Shown: positions 33,801-40,130 of the stretch, in pieces
How the letters are laid out: each line of letters begins with the position of its first letter
Position numbering within the stretch: position 1 is the first letter of the stretch
Assembly (NCBI RefSeq): GCF_039534165.1
Contig: NZ_BAAAUX010000011.1
Span: forward strand, 124,001-188,000
From: Saccharopolyspora_D taberi
GTDB taxonomy: Bacteria > Actinomycetota > Actinomycetes > Mycobacteriales > Pseudonocardiaceae
Direction of reading: 5' to 3'
Length of the DNA: 64,000 bases
Program-made: the position numbers and the translations under genes
Notes under the pieces: model-generated
Told to the model about the DNA's origin: nothing
Database searches by the model: none
The model's input: the letters and a program-made list of their open reading frames with translations, nothing else

Positions 33801-35476
33801 CACAGGTGCAGTGCCGTGATCAACCCGTCCGCGGACTCGACCCGGATTCGGTAGCCACCGCTGTGCCGGATCTCGGTCGGCACCCCGGCCTCGTCGCGGT
33901 CGAATTCGATGCGGTGCCCGTTGCGATCGGTGATCGCCCGCAACGGCAACACCGCGCTACCGCTGCCGAAATGCAGCGTCCAGCCCTCTTCCGCGACGGT
34001 GATCGTATAGCCCTCGTCGGTCAGCGCGAGCGGCTTGCGCGGTCCGGCCTGCGGCAAGGACTCCGGCGCCGGGTGCGGGTAGAACAGCAGCGTGCCGTCA
34101 TCGCCCGCGAACGACACGCCCGCCTCGTCCACCTCCAACCGCTGGTCCACAGTGGACGCCCAGTTCGAGCCGAAGGACCAGCCCGCCCGGTACGACGACA
34201 GGTGCAGTCGGCGCAGCACCAGCGGCAGCACGCCCGCCAGCTCCACGTCGGTCTGCGGCAGCACCACATCACCGCTGGCCACGTCGATCGGATCACCGCA
34301 GGTGTTCTTGTTCTTGTCCGGCGTGCGCTCCTTGTCCGGACCGCGGTTGTTGTCCCGGATATTCGGCTTGCCCTGCGAGCCGCCGCCAGAGCTGCCCTGC
34401 GAACCGGTCCTGGGCGGAGGCGTGCTGCCGCCGCCCGGCTCCGGGGTCGCACTGCGCGACTGGTCGGGCGGCGGCTGGTCACCGGAGCGCGGCGGCGGGG
34501 TCTCGGCGCCCTGGGAAGTGCTGGGGGCCGGGCCGTTGCCGCCATCGGCGCTCTGGGAGGTGTTGGGGGCCGGACCGTTCCCGCCGTCGGCACCCTGCGA
34601 AGTGTTGGGATCCGGGCCCTTGCCGCCGCCCGAGCCCTGCGAGGAGTTGGGATCCGGGCCCTTGCCGTCGGGGCTGCGGGTGTCGGGCTTGGGCTGAGGC
34701 TTCGGCTTCGGGGCCGGCGCGTTGTCGGCCTTGATCTTCTTCAGCAGATCGCCGGCCTTGCCGAACGAGTCCCCGAGACTTTTCAGCAGCGGCGCGAGGG
34801 CCTTCATCGCCTTGACCAGCTTGCCGGTGATGTCGGCGATCTGAGTCGCGACCTTCGCGACCGCGGCCACCACCTGCGGCAGCACCCACGCCATCCCGAT
34901 GCCCGCCGTGGCCAGCACCTGCAACGCCCAGCTGATCAAATGCCCGACCAGCTCCGCGATGATGTCACGCACCAACGTGCGCACCGCGGACACGGCCATC
35001 CCGGCCTTGCTGATCCCGTCGGCGGCGCCCTCGGCGGCCTTCTTCGCCGCCTCGATCAGCGTCGCGGTTTCCTCAGTGCGCTTCCGGTAGGCGTCCCCCG
35101 CCTTGCCTGTCCAACCGGCGGTGTCGTTCTTGACCAGGTTGGCCATCTCGGCGTTGATCTCACCGAGCTCGTTGGCGACGTTGGTCCACGTCTTCGAGTG
35201 CGCCTTGATCTCACCGTCATCACCGGTCAACGCGTTCAGCGCTTCCGTCAACGGCTCCACGTGCTCGATCAGCCACCCCACGCCCGCGGCCAGAATCGAC
35301 CCGATCGGGTCCATCGCCATCACGGCGGCGTCCAGGCCGGTACCAACCGCGCCGAGCACGGTCCCGGCCCAGTCCCCCTTCTCGATCGCCTTCTTCGTGT
35401 CGTCGACCGACTCCAGAAGCGGAATGCCCTCGAACGACTTCGTTTCCTCCGCCTCGGCCACCAGCGGATTGCCCAC
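30806..35476 (-). CDS. RHS-repeat polymorphic toxin with ESX-type N-terminus and deaminase-like tip
   Basis: A 1556-residue protein. Residues 1-240 are helical with a WxG-type turn (GWTGKAGDAYR), as in type VII (ESX) substrates. A Gly/Pro linker with four ~15-residue repeats follows (about 270-325). A DUF6531 start (DPIDVASGDVVLPQTDVELA) and YD/RHS repeats lead to the RHS core, whose end is YSSADPIGLEGGTNPHQYVP, then DPLGL at 1411-1415. The last ~140 residues are the toxin tip, with GHAEMNAL (His1495, Glu1497) and CVDC (Cys1521, Cys1524). That is the zinc site of the cytidine-deaminase superfamily, so DNA or RNA bases are the probable target. The tip is AT-richer (55% GC over 31021-31200). 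It is the last gene of the ESX-associated operon, and no immunity gene follows it. Confidence 0.88.
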   Translation of the reverse strand: MGNPLVAEAEETKSFEGIPLLESVDDTKKAIEKGDWAGTVLGAVGTGLDAAVMAMDPIGSILAAGVGWLIEHVEPLTEALNALTGDDGEIKAHSKTWTNVANELGEINAEMANLVKNDTAGWTGKAGDAYRKRTEETATLIEAAKKAAEGAADGISKAGMAVSAVRTLVRDIIAELVGHLISWALQVLATAGIGMAWVLPQVVAAVAKVATQIADITGKLVKAMKALAPLLKSLGDSFGKAGDLLKKIKADNAPAPKPKPQPKPDTRSPDGKGPDPNSSQGSGGGKGPDPNTSQGADGGNGPAPNTSQSADGGNGPAPSTSQGAETPPPRSGDQPPPDQSRSATPEPGGGSTPPPRTGSQGSSGGGSQGKPNIRDNNRGPDKERTPDKNKNTCGDPIDVASGDVVLPQTDVELAGVLPLVLRRLHLSSYRAGWSFGSNWASTVDQRLEVDEAGVSFAGDDGTLLFYPHPAPESLPQAGPRKPLALTDEGYTITVAEEGWTLHFGSGSAVLPLRAITDRNGHRIEFDRDEAGVPTEIRHSGGYRIRVESADGLITALHLCGADGGADLPLVRFGYQGGRLAEVINASGVPLRFTYDDAGRITSWTDRNGTWYRYGYDHEGRVVRADGSGGFFSGTMSYEDGVTRWTNSLGQQTAYHLDERGRTVREVDPAGNEVRSEWDEFDRPLTRTDPLGRVMRYEYDEAGNLLAVSRPDGSQTRFEYNDRGLPVTVVAPDGTVSRQEYDERGNLTRVIDPAGAVTTYGYDEHGNLSTITDALGGVRTVETDAAGLPVSVTDATGATTRYERDGFGRTSVVVDPLGGVTRFGWTVDGAPAWRTLPDGTTEKWAYDGEGNLRTHVDPLGQVTRTEVTHFDLPIAEVRPNGTRLEFGYDTELRLTSVTNQQGLVWRYEYDTVGNLVRETDFNGRMVTYRHDAAGQLIERTNGEGETTRFTHDVFGNVVERRSGGKTSTFTYDALGRLVEATNPEAQVAFRRDPAGRVLAETVNGRTIASVYDPLGRRVRRRTPSGAESVWDYDASSRPVALHTAGRTLRFDYDSAGNEIQRHLGSDAVLSQSWDANHKLLSQTLTGAAGGRVQERSYTYRADGFLSAMDDRLTGPRTFDLDRTGRVTAVSGSGWTERYAYDAAGNIANASWPTPSGADVDEIGDREYSGTLIRRAGKVRYEHDAQGRVVLRQRKRLSQRPETWRYLWDADDQLSEVLTPDGARWRYRYDPLGRRIAKQRLTPDGSRILEQVEFVWDGLVMAEQAHTDGLPNGPGLGDARVTVWDYEPGTSRPLTQTERSPLSNAPQQWIDEQFYSIVTDLVGTPTELIDDKGDIAWFHRTTLWGATIDQSGGGAGTPLRFPGQYHDPETGFNYNFHRHYDPVSGRYSSADPIGLEGGTNPHQYVPNPHTWLDPLGLTPTQCIKERIAEDSRLRADIYHGMVDDEWTRNRSTYAIISALDQGGNSRTVVGASSVGFNQRQLDLARRVGDDVAPGSGHAEMNALAYIRSQGWSPQAGGASRNVCVDCGRSLFQNGGAELRGPEHIYGKGTGERLFTWGP
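34506..34671. repeat. In-gene tandem repeats in the linker of the RHS toxin
   Basis: Four imperfect 45-48-bp units encode GGNGPAPNTSQSAD-like sequences. They form a flexible Gly/Pro/Ser linker between the ESX-type head and the RHS shell and are likely to vary in number between strains. Confidence 0.7.
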
Positions 35477-35520
35477 GCCACTACCCCCAGAATCGGTCCG
35501 TCGTCAGCAGGTCGGAAAGG

Positions 35521-36123
35521 TCAGTCCCGCAGCGGGTCGAAGTCGGGACCGAAGTCGTCGTCTTCGTCGTCACGCGGGCGCCGCCTCGGCTGCGCCGGTG
35601 GCGCGGCGGGCGGCTGTTGCGCCGCGGGCGGCTGGGGTGCGGGCGGCGCCGGAGCCGCGTCCTCCTCAGGACCGTCCCATTTGGACGAACCCTGCTCCTG
35701 CTCCGGTTCGGGTTCCTCGGGCTGTTCCGGGAATCGCTCGCGCAGGTTGTCCAGCATCGCGGCCCGCGTCTCCTGGTCCTCGTCACCGAGGTGCGCGGCC
35801 ATGGTCTCGCCGACCCGCGCGGCGATGTCGGCCTGCGCGCGGTGCATCGTCGCCAGGATCTGCGCGGCGAGCTCCTGCGGCGCCATGGTGCGGACCTTGT
35901 CGGTGAACTCCAGGTCCGTGACGCTGCCGTCGGCGCGGACGGTGACCTTGATGCGTCCGTCCGAGCTGGCGGCGGTCAGCCGCAGCTGCTCGGTCTCCTG
36001 CTGAACGGCTTGGTAGCGCTGGGCCTTCTCCGCGAACCCCTGCGCCCACTGCTCGATCCGCCGCTGCGCCTCGTCCGGATCGGCGCCGGGAGCGGCGAAT
36101 CCCCCCAGGTTCTCGCCAGGCAT
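35521..36123 (-). CDS. YbaB/EbfC-family protein, EspL-like
   Basis: A 200-residue protein. The first ~110 residues are a YbaB-type fold (VTVRADGSVTDLEFTDKVRT), after which comes an acidic, Pro-rich disordered tail (PEEPEPEQEQ ... DDEDDDFGPD). YbaB proteins bind DNA as dimers, but in ESX loci the relative EspL acts as a secretion-associated factor or chaperone. The gene lies 44 bp upstream of the RHS toxin gene in the same operon, suggesting it assists that effector. Confidence 0.82.
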   Translation of the reverse strand: MPGENLGGFAAPGADPDEAQRRIEQWAQGFAEKAQRYQAVQQETEQLRLTAASSDGRIKVTVRADGSVTDLEFTDKVRTMAPQELAAQILATMHRAQADIAARVGETMAAHLGDEDQETRAAMLDNLRERFPEQPEEPEPEQEQGSSKWDGPEEDAAPAPPAPQPPAAQQPPAAPPAQPRRRPRDDEDDDFGPDFDPLRD

Positions 36124-36198
36124 TTCTCAGTCCTCCAACGAATTCGACTGTGCGTTCTTGCGCGCGATGTACCGCGGTTGGCGGAACCGGGGCTCCGC

Positions 36199-36885
36199 CT
36201 ACTGCCTCGGATCGGCTTGCTCCGGGGGCTGCACCCGCTGGAACGGAGCCTCCGGGGCGTCGTTGAGCGAACCCGACACCGGACGCCAGGCGTGGGACGG
36301 CTGCGTCACCTCCCGCTCCAGCGGCTCAGCCCGCTCCTTCGGCTCCATCACCGGCTCCGCAGGCTCAGCCTGCTTCGCCGGCATCACTACCCGCTCGAAC
36401 GGCTCAGCCTGCTCCCTCGCCGTCAGCGCCCGCTCCAGCGGCTCAGCCCGCTGCCTCGGCTCCATCGCCGGCTCCAGCGGCTCACCCTGCTCCCTCGCCG
36501 TCCGCGCCGGCTCCGCGGGCTCACCGCCTCCGCCGCCCTGCCCGACATCCCGTGACCTCCAGGCCGGAACCGCGCTGTGCTGGGCTTCGTCCAGCGGCTT
36601 GAACGAATCGGAGTTCGCGTCGTCGGTCTCCTGGTAGTTCTTCGCCGTGCTGCGCACGTTGTCGGCCGTGGTGCTGATGCCCTCGCTCGCGGCCTTCAGG
36701 GCGTTCATGCCCTCCTCCTCCATCGGATTCACGATGGGAGGCAGGAAGGAGCACAGCAGCCCGTACGCCTCGTCGGCCATGCTCACCTGCTCGGCGGCCT
36801 CGATCGCGGAGTCCATCCGGTCCACCAGTCCGTCCAGGTGGCTGGCGTGCGCGGTCAGCTCCTCGGAGACGACCTCGAAGCTCAT
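36199..36885 (-). CDS. EspC-like ESX secretion-associated protein with repetitive C-terminus
   Basis: A 228-residue protein. Residues 1-100 form the helical hairpin of the EspC/DUF2580 family (SEELTAHASHLDGLVDRMDS to STAKNYQETDDANSDSF). The rest is a degenerate repeat of about 20 residues (AEPLERALTAREQAEPFERV and similar), charged and probably disordered. It is likely a type VII substrate or partner of the toxin. The start is ATG at 36885 with a G-rich ribosome site. In the operon it follows the EspG-like gene. Confidence 0.8.
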   Translation of the reverse strand: MSFEVVSEELTAHASHLDGLVDRMDSAIEAAEQVSMADEAYGLLCSFLPPIVNPMEEEGMNALKAASEGISTTADNVRSTAKNYQETDDANSDSFKPLDEAQHSAVPAWRSRDVGQGGGGGEPAEPARTAREQGEPLEPAMEPRQRAEPLERALTAREQAEPFERVVMPAKQAEPAEPVMEPKERAEPLEREVTQPSHAWRPVSGSLNDAPEAPFQRVQPPEQADPRQ

Positions 36886-36929
36886 GGTGTTGTTCCCCCT
36901 CTGTCCTGTCAGGACACCGCGTGTCCCCG

Positions 36930-37691
36930 TCAGGACACTGTGGACACTACGGAGGCCAGTCGGTGCTCGATGCGCTGGTTGTCCGCCGGGGTGATGCTGA
37001 GCCAGGAGTTCTCGCTGGTCATCAGGTACCGGCCCTGGTGGGTGTCGAACCAGTTCACCAGCGTCGACGCCCGGGCCGACCCGTGGGTGACGCCGAACTG
37101 GCCGCCTGCGCGGCGGTTCTCGACCAGCTCGATCAGCGTCGCGGCGTCCTGGGACGGCAGTCCGGCCCGGGTCAGCGCGGTGTGGTCGTCGAGATCGCCG
37201 CCGAACGGGTCGTCCTCGTCGTCCTCGGCCTCGACCGCGCGGGTCAGCGGCTCGGAAGGCATCGACAACGAGCGAACCGGTCCCGGATCGTTGGGCGGCA
37301 GCACGTCGACGATGGAGCGCGCCAGCGCGGTCGGCCGGATCTCGGTCAACCGCACCTCGTCTCCCGTGACCTCGGCGAGCACCCCGAGACCGCGGTCGGC
37401 TGCCGCCAGCGCCCGCAGCGGCTGGTCGAGGTGCCCCACCGCGTCCACCGAGATGTCGTGTTCGAACAGCAGGCGGAGCAGAGCCCCCAGCCGTTCGTCG
37501 AGTTCGTCCCGCACGGCCAGGCCGCGGGCGGCCAGCCCGTTCAGCGCCTGAGCGGCGAGTCCGGCGCGCTCCTCCATGGTCGCGCCCTGGCTGGGGACAT
37601 CCAGCGGGAACGGCGCCCGGCCGAGGCCGAGCGAGTCCTGGAGGAGGTCGAACTCGGCCGTGGACAGCACGAAGTCCGGCGTGGCAGTCAT
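36930..37691 (-). CDS. EspG-like ESX chaperone
   Basis: A 253-residue protein of the EspG family (PF14011), the cytosolic chaperones that hold PE/PPE-type substrates for type VII secretion. It starts PDFVLSTAEFDLLQDSLGLG and ends in the beta-rich TLVNWFDTHQGRYLMTSENS region. An acidic insert (EAEDDEDDPFGGDLDD) is present. The ATG at 37691 lies 2 bp after the stop of the PPE-like gene, so the chaperone is made together with its likely client. Confidence 0.85.
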   Translation of the reverse strand: MTATPDFVLSTAEFDLLQDSLGLGRAPFPLDVPSQGATMEERAGLAAQALNGLAARGLAVRDELDERLGALLRLLFEHDISVDAVGHLDQPLRALAAADRGLGVLAEVTGDEVRLTEIRPTALARSIVDVLPPNDPGPVRSLSMPSEPLTRAVEAEDDEDDPFGGDLDDHTALTRAGLPSQDAATLIELVENRRAGGQFGVTHGSARASTLVNWFDTHQGRYLMTSENSWLSITPADNQRIEHRLASVVSTVS

Positions 37692-37693
37692 CG

Positions 37694-39397
37694 TCACTCC
37701 TGGTCCTTCTTCCTCCGCTTGCCCTCACCGATCACCGGCGGCGGCAGGTCCGCGCCCGGAACCTCGACGATCGGACCGCCCTCGACGTACCTCGCACGGC
37801 GTTCCTCGTCCTCACCGCCGCGCCTGCCACCGGCACCGGCGCCCATGCCGGGCGCCATGCCGCCGCCCATCGCACCGGCTCCGGAGCCGCTCGTGCCGCG
37901 GGAACCCGCACCGGCACCGGCTCCCGCACCGGTGCCCTGCGTCTGACCCGTACCGGACGAGCCACCGGGGCCCGGCGGCTGGGCCGACCCGCCTGCGCCA
38001 CCAGCACCGGCACCACCGAGTCCGGCGCCGGCACCACCGCCGGCGCCGCCCAGGCCGGCACCACCGCCACCACCGCTCGTTCCCGGGATCGGCGGGATCT
38101 GCCCGCTCCAGCCCTTGCCACCACCGGGGCCGTTCCTGCCACCCGGCGACAGCGGGGAGCCACCGATCGCGGTGGGGTCGTCCAGCTTCGGGACCGGCTT
38201 CGGCAGCGGCGGGAGATCACCGGTCGGCGGCTGGAGGCGGGACGGGTCCGCGCCCTGCGAATTCGTGCTACCGGGCTCGAAGTCCTCCAGCTTCGGCGGC
38301 GTGGGCGTTCCCCGCTTGTAGTCGTCGGGGTTCGGCATGCCCGGCATCGGACCCAGCGGCTTCAGCTTCCGCGTCGGCTGCGATCCCGGGTTGCCGACCC
38401 CGGGCGCCCCCGGTCCGCCGGTCATCGGCGTGCCGCCCGGCATGCTGGCCGGATTTCCCAGCGGGGGCGGGCTCGTCATCGCGCCCGGACCACCCGGCAT
38501 TGCCGGTGGAGCAGCGGGCGGAGCGGCAGTCGCCGGAGTCGATCCCGCCGGGCTGACGCCCTCGGGACCGCCGGGAACGCCCGGACCACCGGGAACACCA
38601 GGCCCCTCCGGAACGCCGAGAGCACCCGGAGAAGCACCGGGGCCGCCTGGAACTGCAGGCCCCTCCGGTCCACCGGGACCACCCTGACCGCCGGGGCCGC
38701 CCGCTCCCGCAGGTCCACCGCCACCGGTGGCCGGGACCTCGGCCAGCCGCTTGCCCTCGGGTGCCGCGTTCCGCTGGAACGGAGTCGCCGCCTGCCGGAT
38801 CGGGTTCGGCGGCGGGGCGAACTTCGGGGTGTCGGCGTCGATGGCGCGGGACTCGGCCTCCATCTTCGTCATGACCGCGACCGCCGCGGCGTGCCCGATC
38901 ATGCTGGTCACGCGCACCGCCTGGACGTTCTGGGTCGACTGGACGAACCCCTCCAGGTTGCCCGCGGCGAAGGTCGCGGCCGCCATCGCTTGATAGCCCG
39001 TTTCCAGAGCCTTGGCGTTCTCCAGCGGCTCCGGCATCTCGGCCTTGGCGGTCTCCATGACCCGGCCCTGCGCCGCGATCCGGTCGCCCAGACCGGCCGC
39101 GGTCACGCCTGCTTCGTCGTTCCAGTCCGCCAGCTTGCGGATCGCCGACCGCGCCGCTTCGGCGGCCTCGCCGCGCCATCCGGCCTCGGTGGCCCGGACC
39201 TCGTCGGCCATGGTCTGGGCGGCTTCGGAGATCTCGCGGCTCAGCCGGTTCCACTCGTCGGCCAGCTGACCGACCCGACCGGGGTCGTTGTCGGTGTGCA
39301 CCGCCTCGTAGAGCTCGCGGTGGCTGCGCGACGCCCAGTTCTGCGTTTCCCGCAGCACGTTGTCCGCACCGGGCCCGTCCGGTGTTTCCTGGGACAT
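37694..39397 (-). CDS. PPE-like ESX substrate with Gly/Pro-rich tail
   Basis: A 567-residue protein. The N-terminal ~190 residues are helical, with a WxG turn (AGWRGEAAEAARSAI) comparable to PPE-type substrates. The rest is a Gly/Pro-rich, collagen-like region (PGGPGVPGGPEG and similar) and ends with a charged tail (GEGKRRKKDQE). It is immediately followed by the EspG-like gene. It is probably secreted or surface exposed and may carry or help deliver the RHS toxin, which is an inference. ATG at 39397 has AGGGGGAG upstream. Confidence 0.8.
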   Translation of the reverse strand: MSQETPDGPGADNVLRETQNWASRSHRELYEAVHTDNDPGRVGQLADEWNRLSREISEAAQTMADEVRATEAGWRGEAAEAARSAIRKLADWNDEAGVTAAGLGDRIAAQGRVMETAKAEMPEPLENAKALETGYQAMAAATFAAGNLEGFVQSTQNVQAVRVTSMIGHAAAVAVMTKMEAESRAIDADTPKFAPPPNPIRQAATPFQRNAAPEGKRLAEVPATGGGGPAGAGGPGGQGGPGGPEGPAVPGGPGASPGALGVPEGPGVPGGPGVPGGPEGVSPAGSTPATAAPPAAPPAMPGGPGAMTSPPPLGNPASMPGGTPMTGGPGAPGVGNPGSQPTRKLKPLGPMPGMPNPDDYKRGTPTPPKLEDFEPGSTNSQGADPSRLQPPTGDLPPLPKPVPKLDDPTAIGGSPLSPGGRNGPGGGKGWSGQIPPIPGTSGGGGGAGLGGAGGGAGAGLGGAGAGGAGGSAQPPGPGGSSGTGQTQGTGAGAGAGAGSRGTSGSGAGAMGGGMAPGMGAGAGGRRGGEDEERRARYVEGGPIVEVPGADLPPPVIGEGKRRKKDQE

Positions 39398-39453
39398 GTT
39401 CTGGTCTCTCCCCCTCGACTGCGCGCTCGCGCTCCCGGTCGCACCGGATCGCG

Positions 39454-39972
39454 TCAGATGAGCTTGCGGAAGCTGTCGGCCGCTTGTTCGTCGACCTGCC
39501 GGTAGGTGCGCATGGCGTCGTCGACGGCGCCCCGGGCGTCCTCCAGCACCTCGCGGTAGCGCTGCAGCACTCCGGCGAACGAGTGCTCGTCGGTGCTGCC
39601 CGCGCGGCCGGCGAACTTCTCCGCCATCGCGGTGCCGACCGGGTTCCGCCCCAGCGGCGCCTGCCGGGCGAGGTCCTCGCTCCGCTTCATCCACGCTTCG
39701 ACCCGGCTCAGCTGCTCGTCCAGCATCTCGCGCAGGCGCTTGCCCGCCGCCGGGTCCAGCCACACGTCCTGCGACTCCACCGACCTGTGCAACGACCTGA
39801 CCTCGGCCGCCGACCGTTCGACCGTCTTGGCGGGCTCCGCCAGGTGCCTCGGCTGGAGCTGCTCGGCAGGCTCCGCCAGGTGCTTCGGTTCGAGCTGCGC
39901 GGTGCGCTCGACGGGTTGCGCGGGCGCGAACCGCTGCGGTTCGGCGGGCACGCTCGCCTCGGCCTCACTCAT
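39454..39972 (-). CDS. ESX-associated helical protein (first gene of the operon)
   Basis: A 172-residue protein without a family I can name. The N-terminal third has short repeats (LEPKHLAEPAEQ, LQPRHLAEPAKT); the remainder is a long helical pair (LREMLDEQLSRVEAWMKR ... RYREVLEDARGAVDDAMR) like WXG100-type or EspA-like proteins, but without a clear WxG. It precedes the PPE-like gene by 56 bp and follows the putative SARP box by 50 bp. A secreted or chaperoned partner is likely. Confidence 0.65.
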   Translation of the reverse strand: MSEAEASVPAEPQRFAPAQPVERTAQLEPKHLAEPAEQLQPRHLAEPAKTVERSAAEVRSLHRSVESQDVWLDPAAGKRLREMLDEQLSRVEAWMKRSEDLARQAPLGRNPVGTAMAEKFAGRAGSTDEHSFAGVLQRYREVLEDARGAVDDAMRTYRQVDEQAADSFRKLI

Positions 39973-40021
39973 GAATTCCCCCTGAACACAGGCATAACCC
40001 GGGCGATGATGACGGGCCGCG

Positions 40022-40061
40022 CCAACGTCGCACCAACGTCGCGCCAACGGTGGTCCAAGGG
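40022..40061. promoter_or_regulatory. Four 11-bp-spaced heptamer direct repeats (putative SARP box)
   Basis: CCAACGT (40022), CCAACGT (40033), CCAACGG (40044) and CCAAGGG (40055) recur with an exact 11-bp period, so they lie on one face of the helix. This is the arrangement bound by SARP/AfsR winged-helix activators. It is in the 158-bp gap between the ESX-toxin operon (50 bp away) and the AfsR-like gene (70 bp away). On the minus strand a CATCAT-like -10 lies about 10 bp beyond the last repeat, which weakly favours activation of the toxin operon. Confidence 0.75.
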
Positions 40062-40130
40062 TTTCGGGGATCAACATCCTCGGCACCGGCTAAGCTTGAG
40101 CGCGAAATGTTTTCTGGGGATCGGGCTGCC

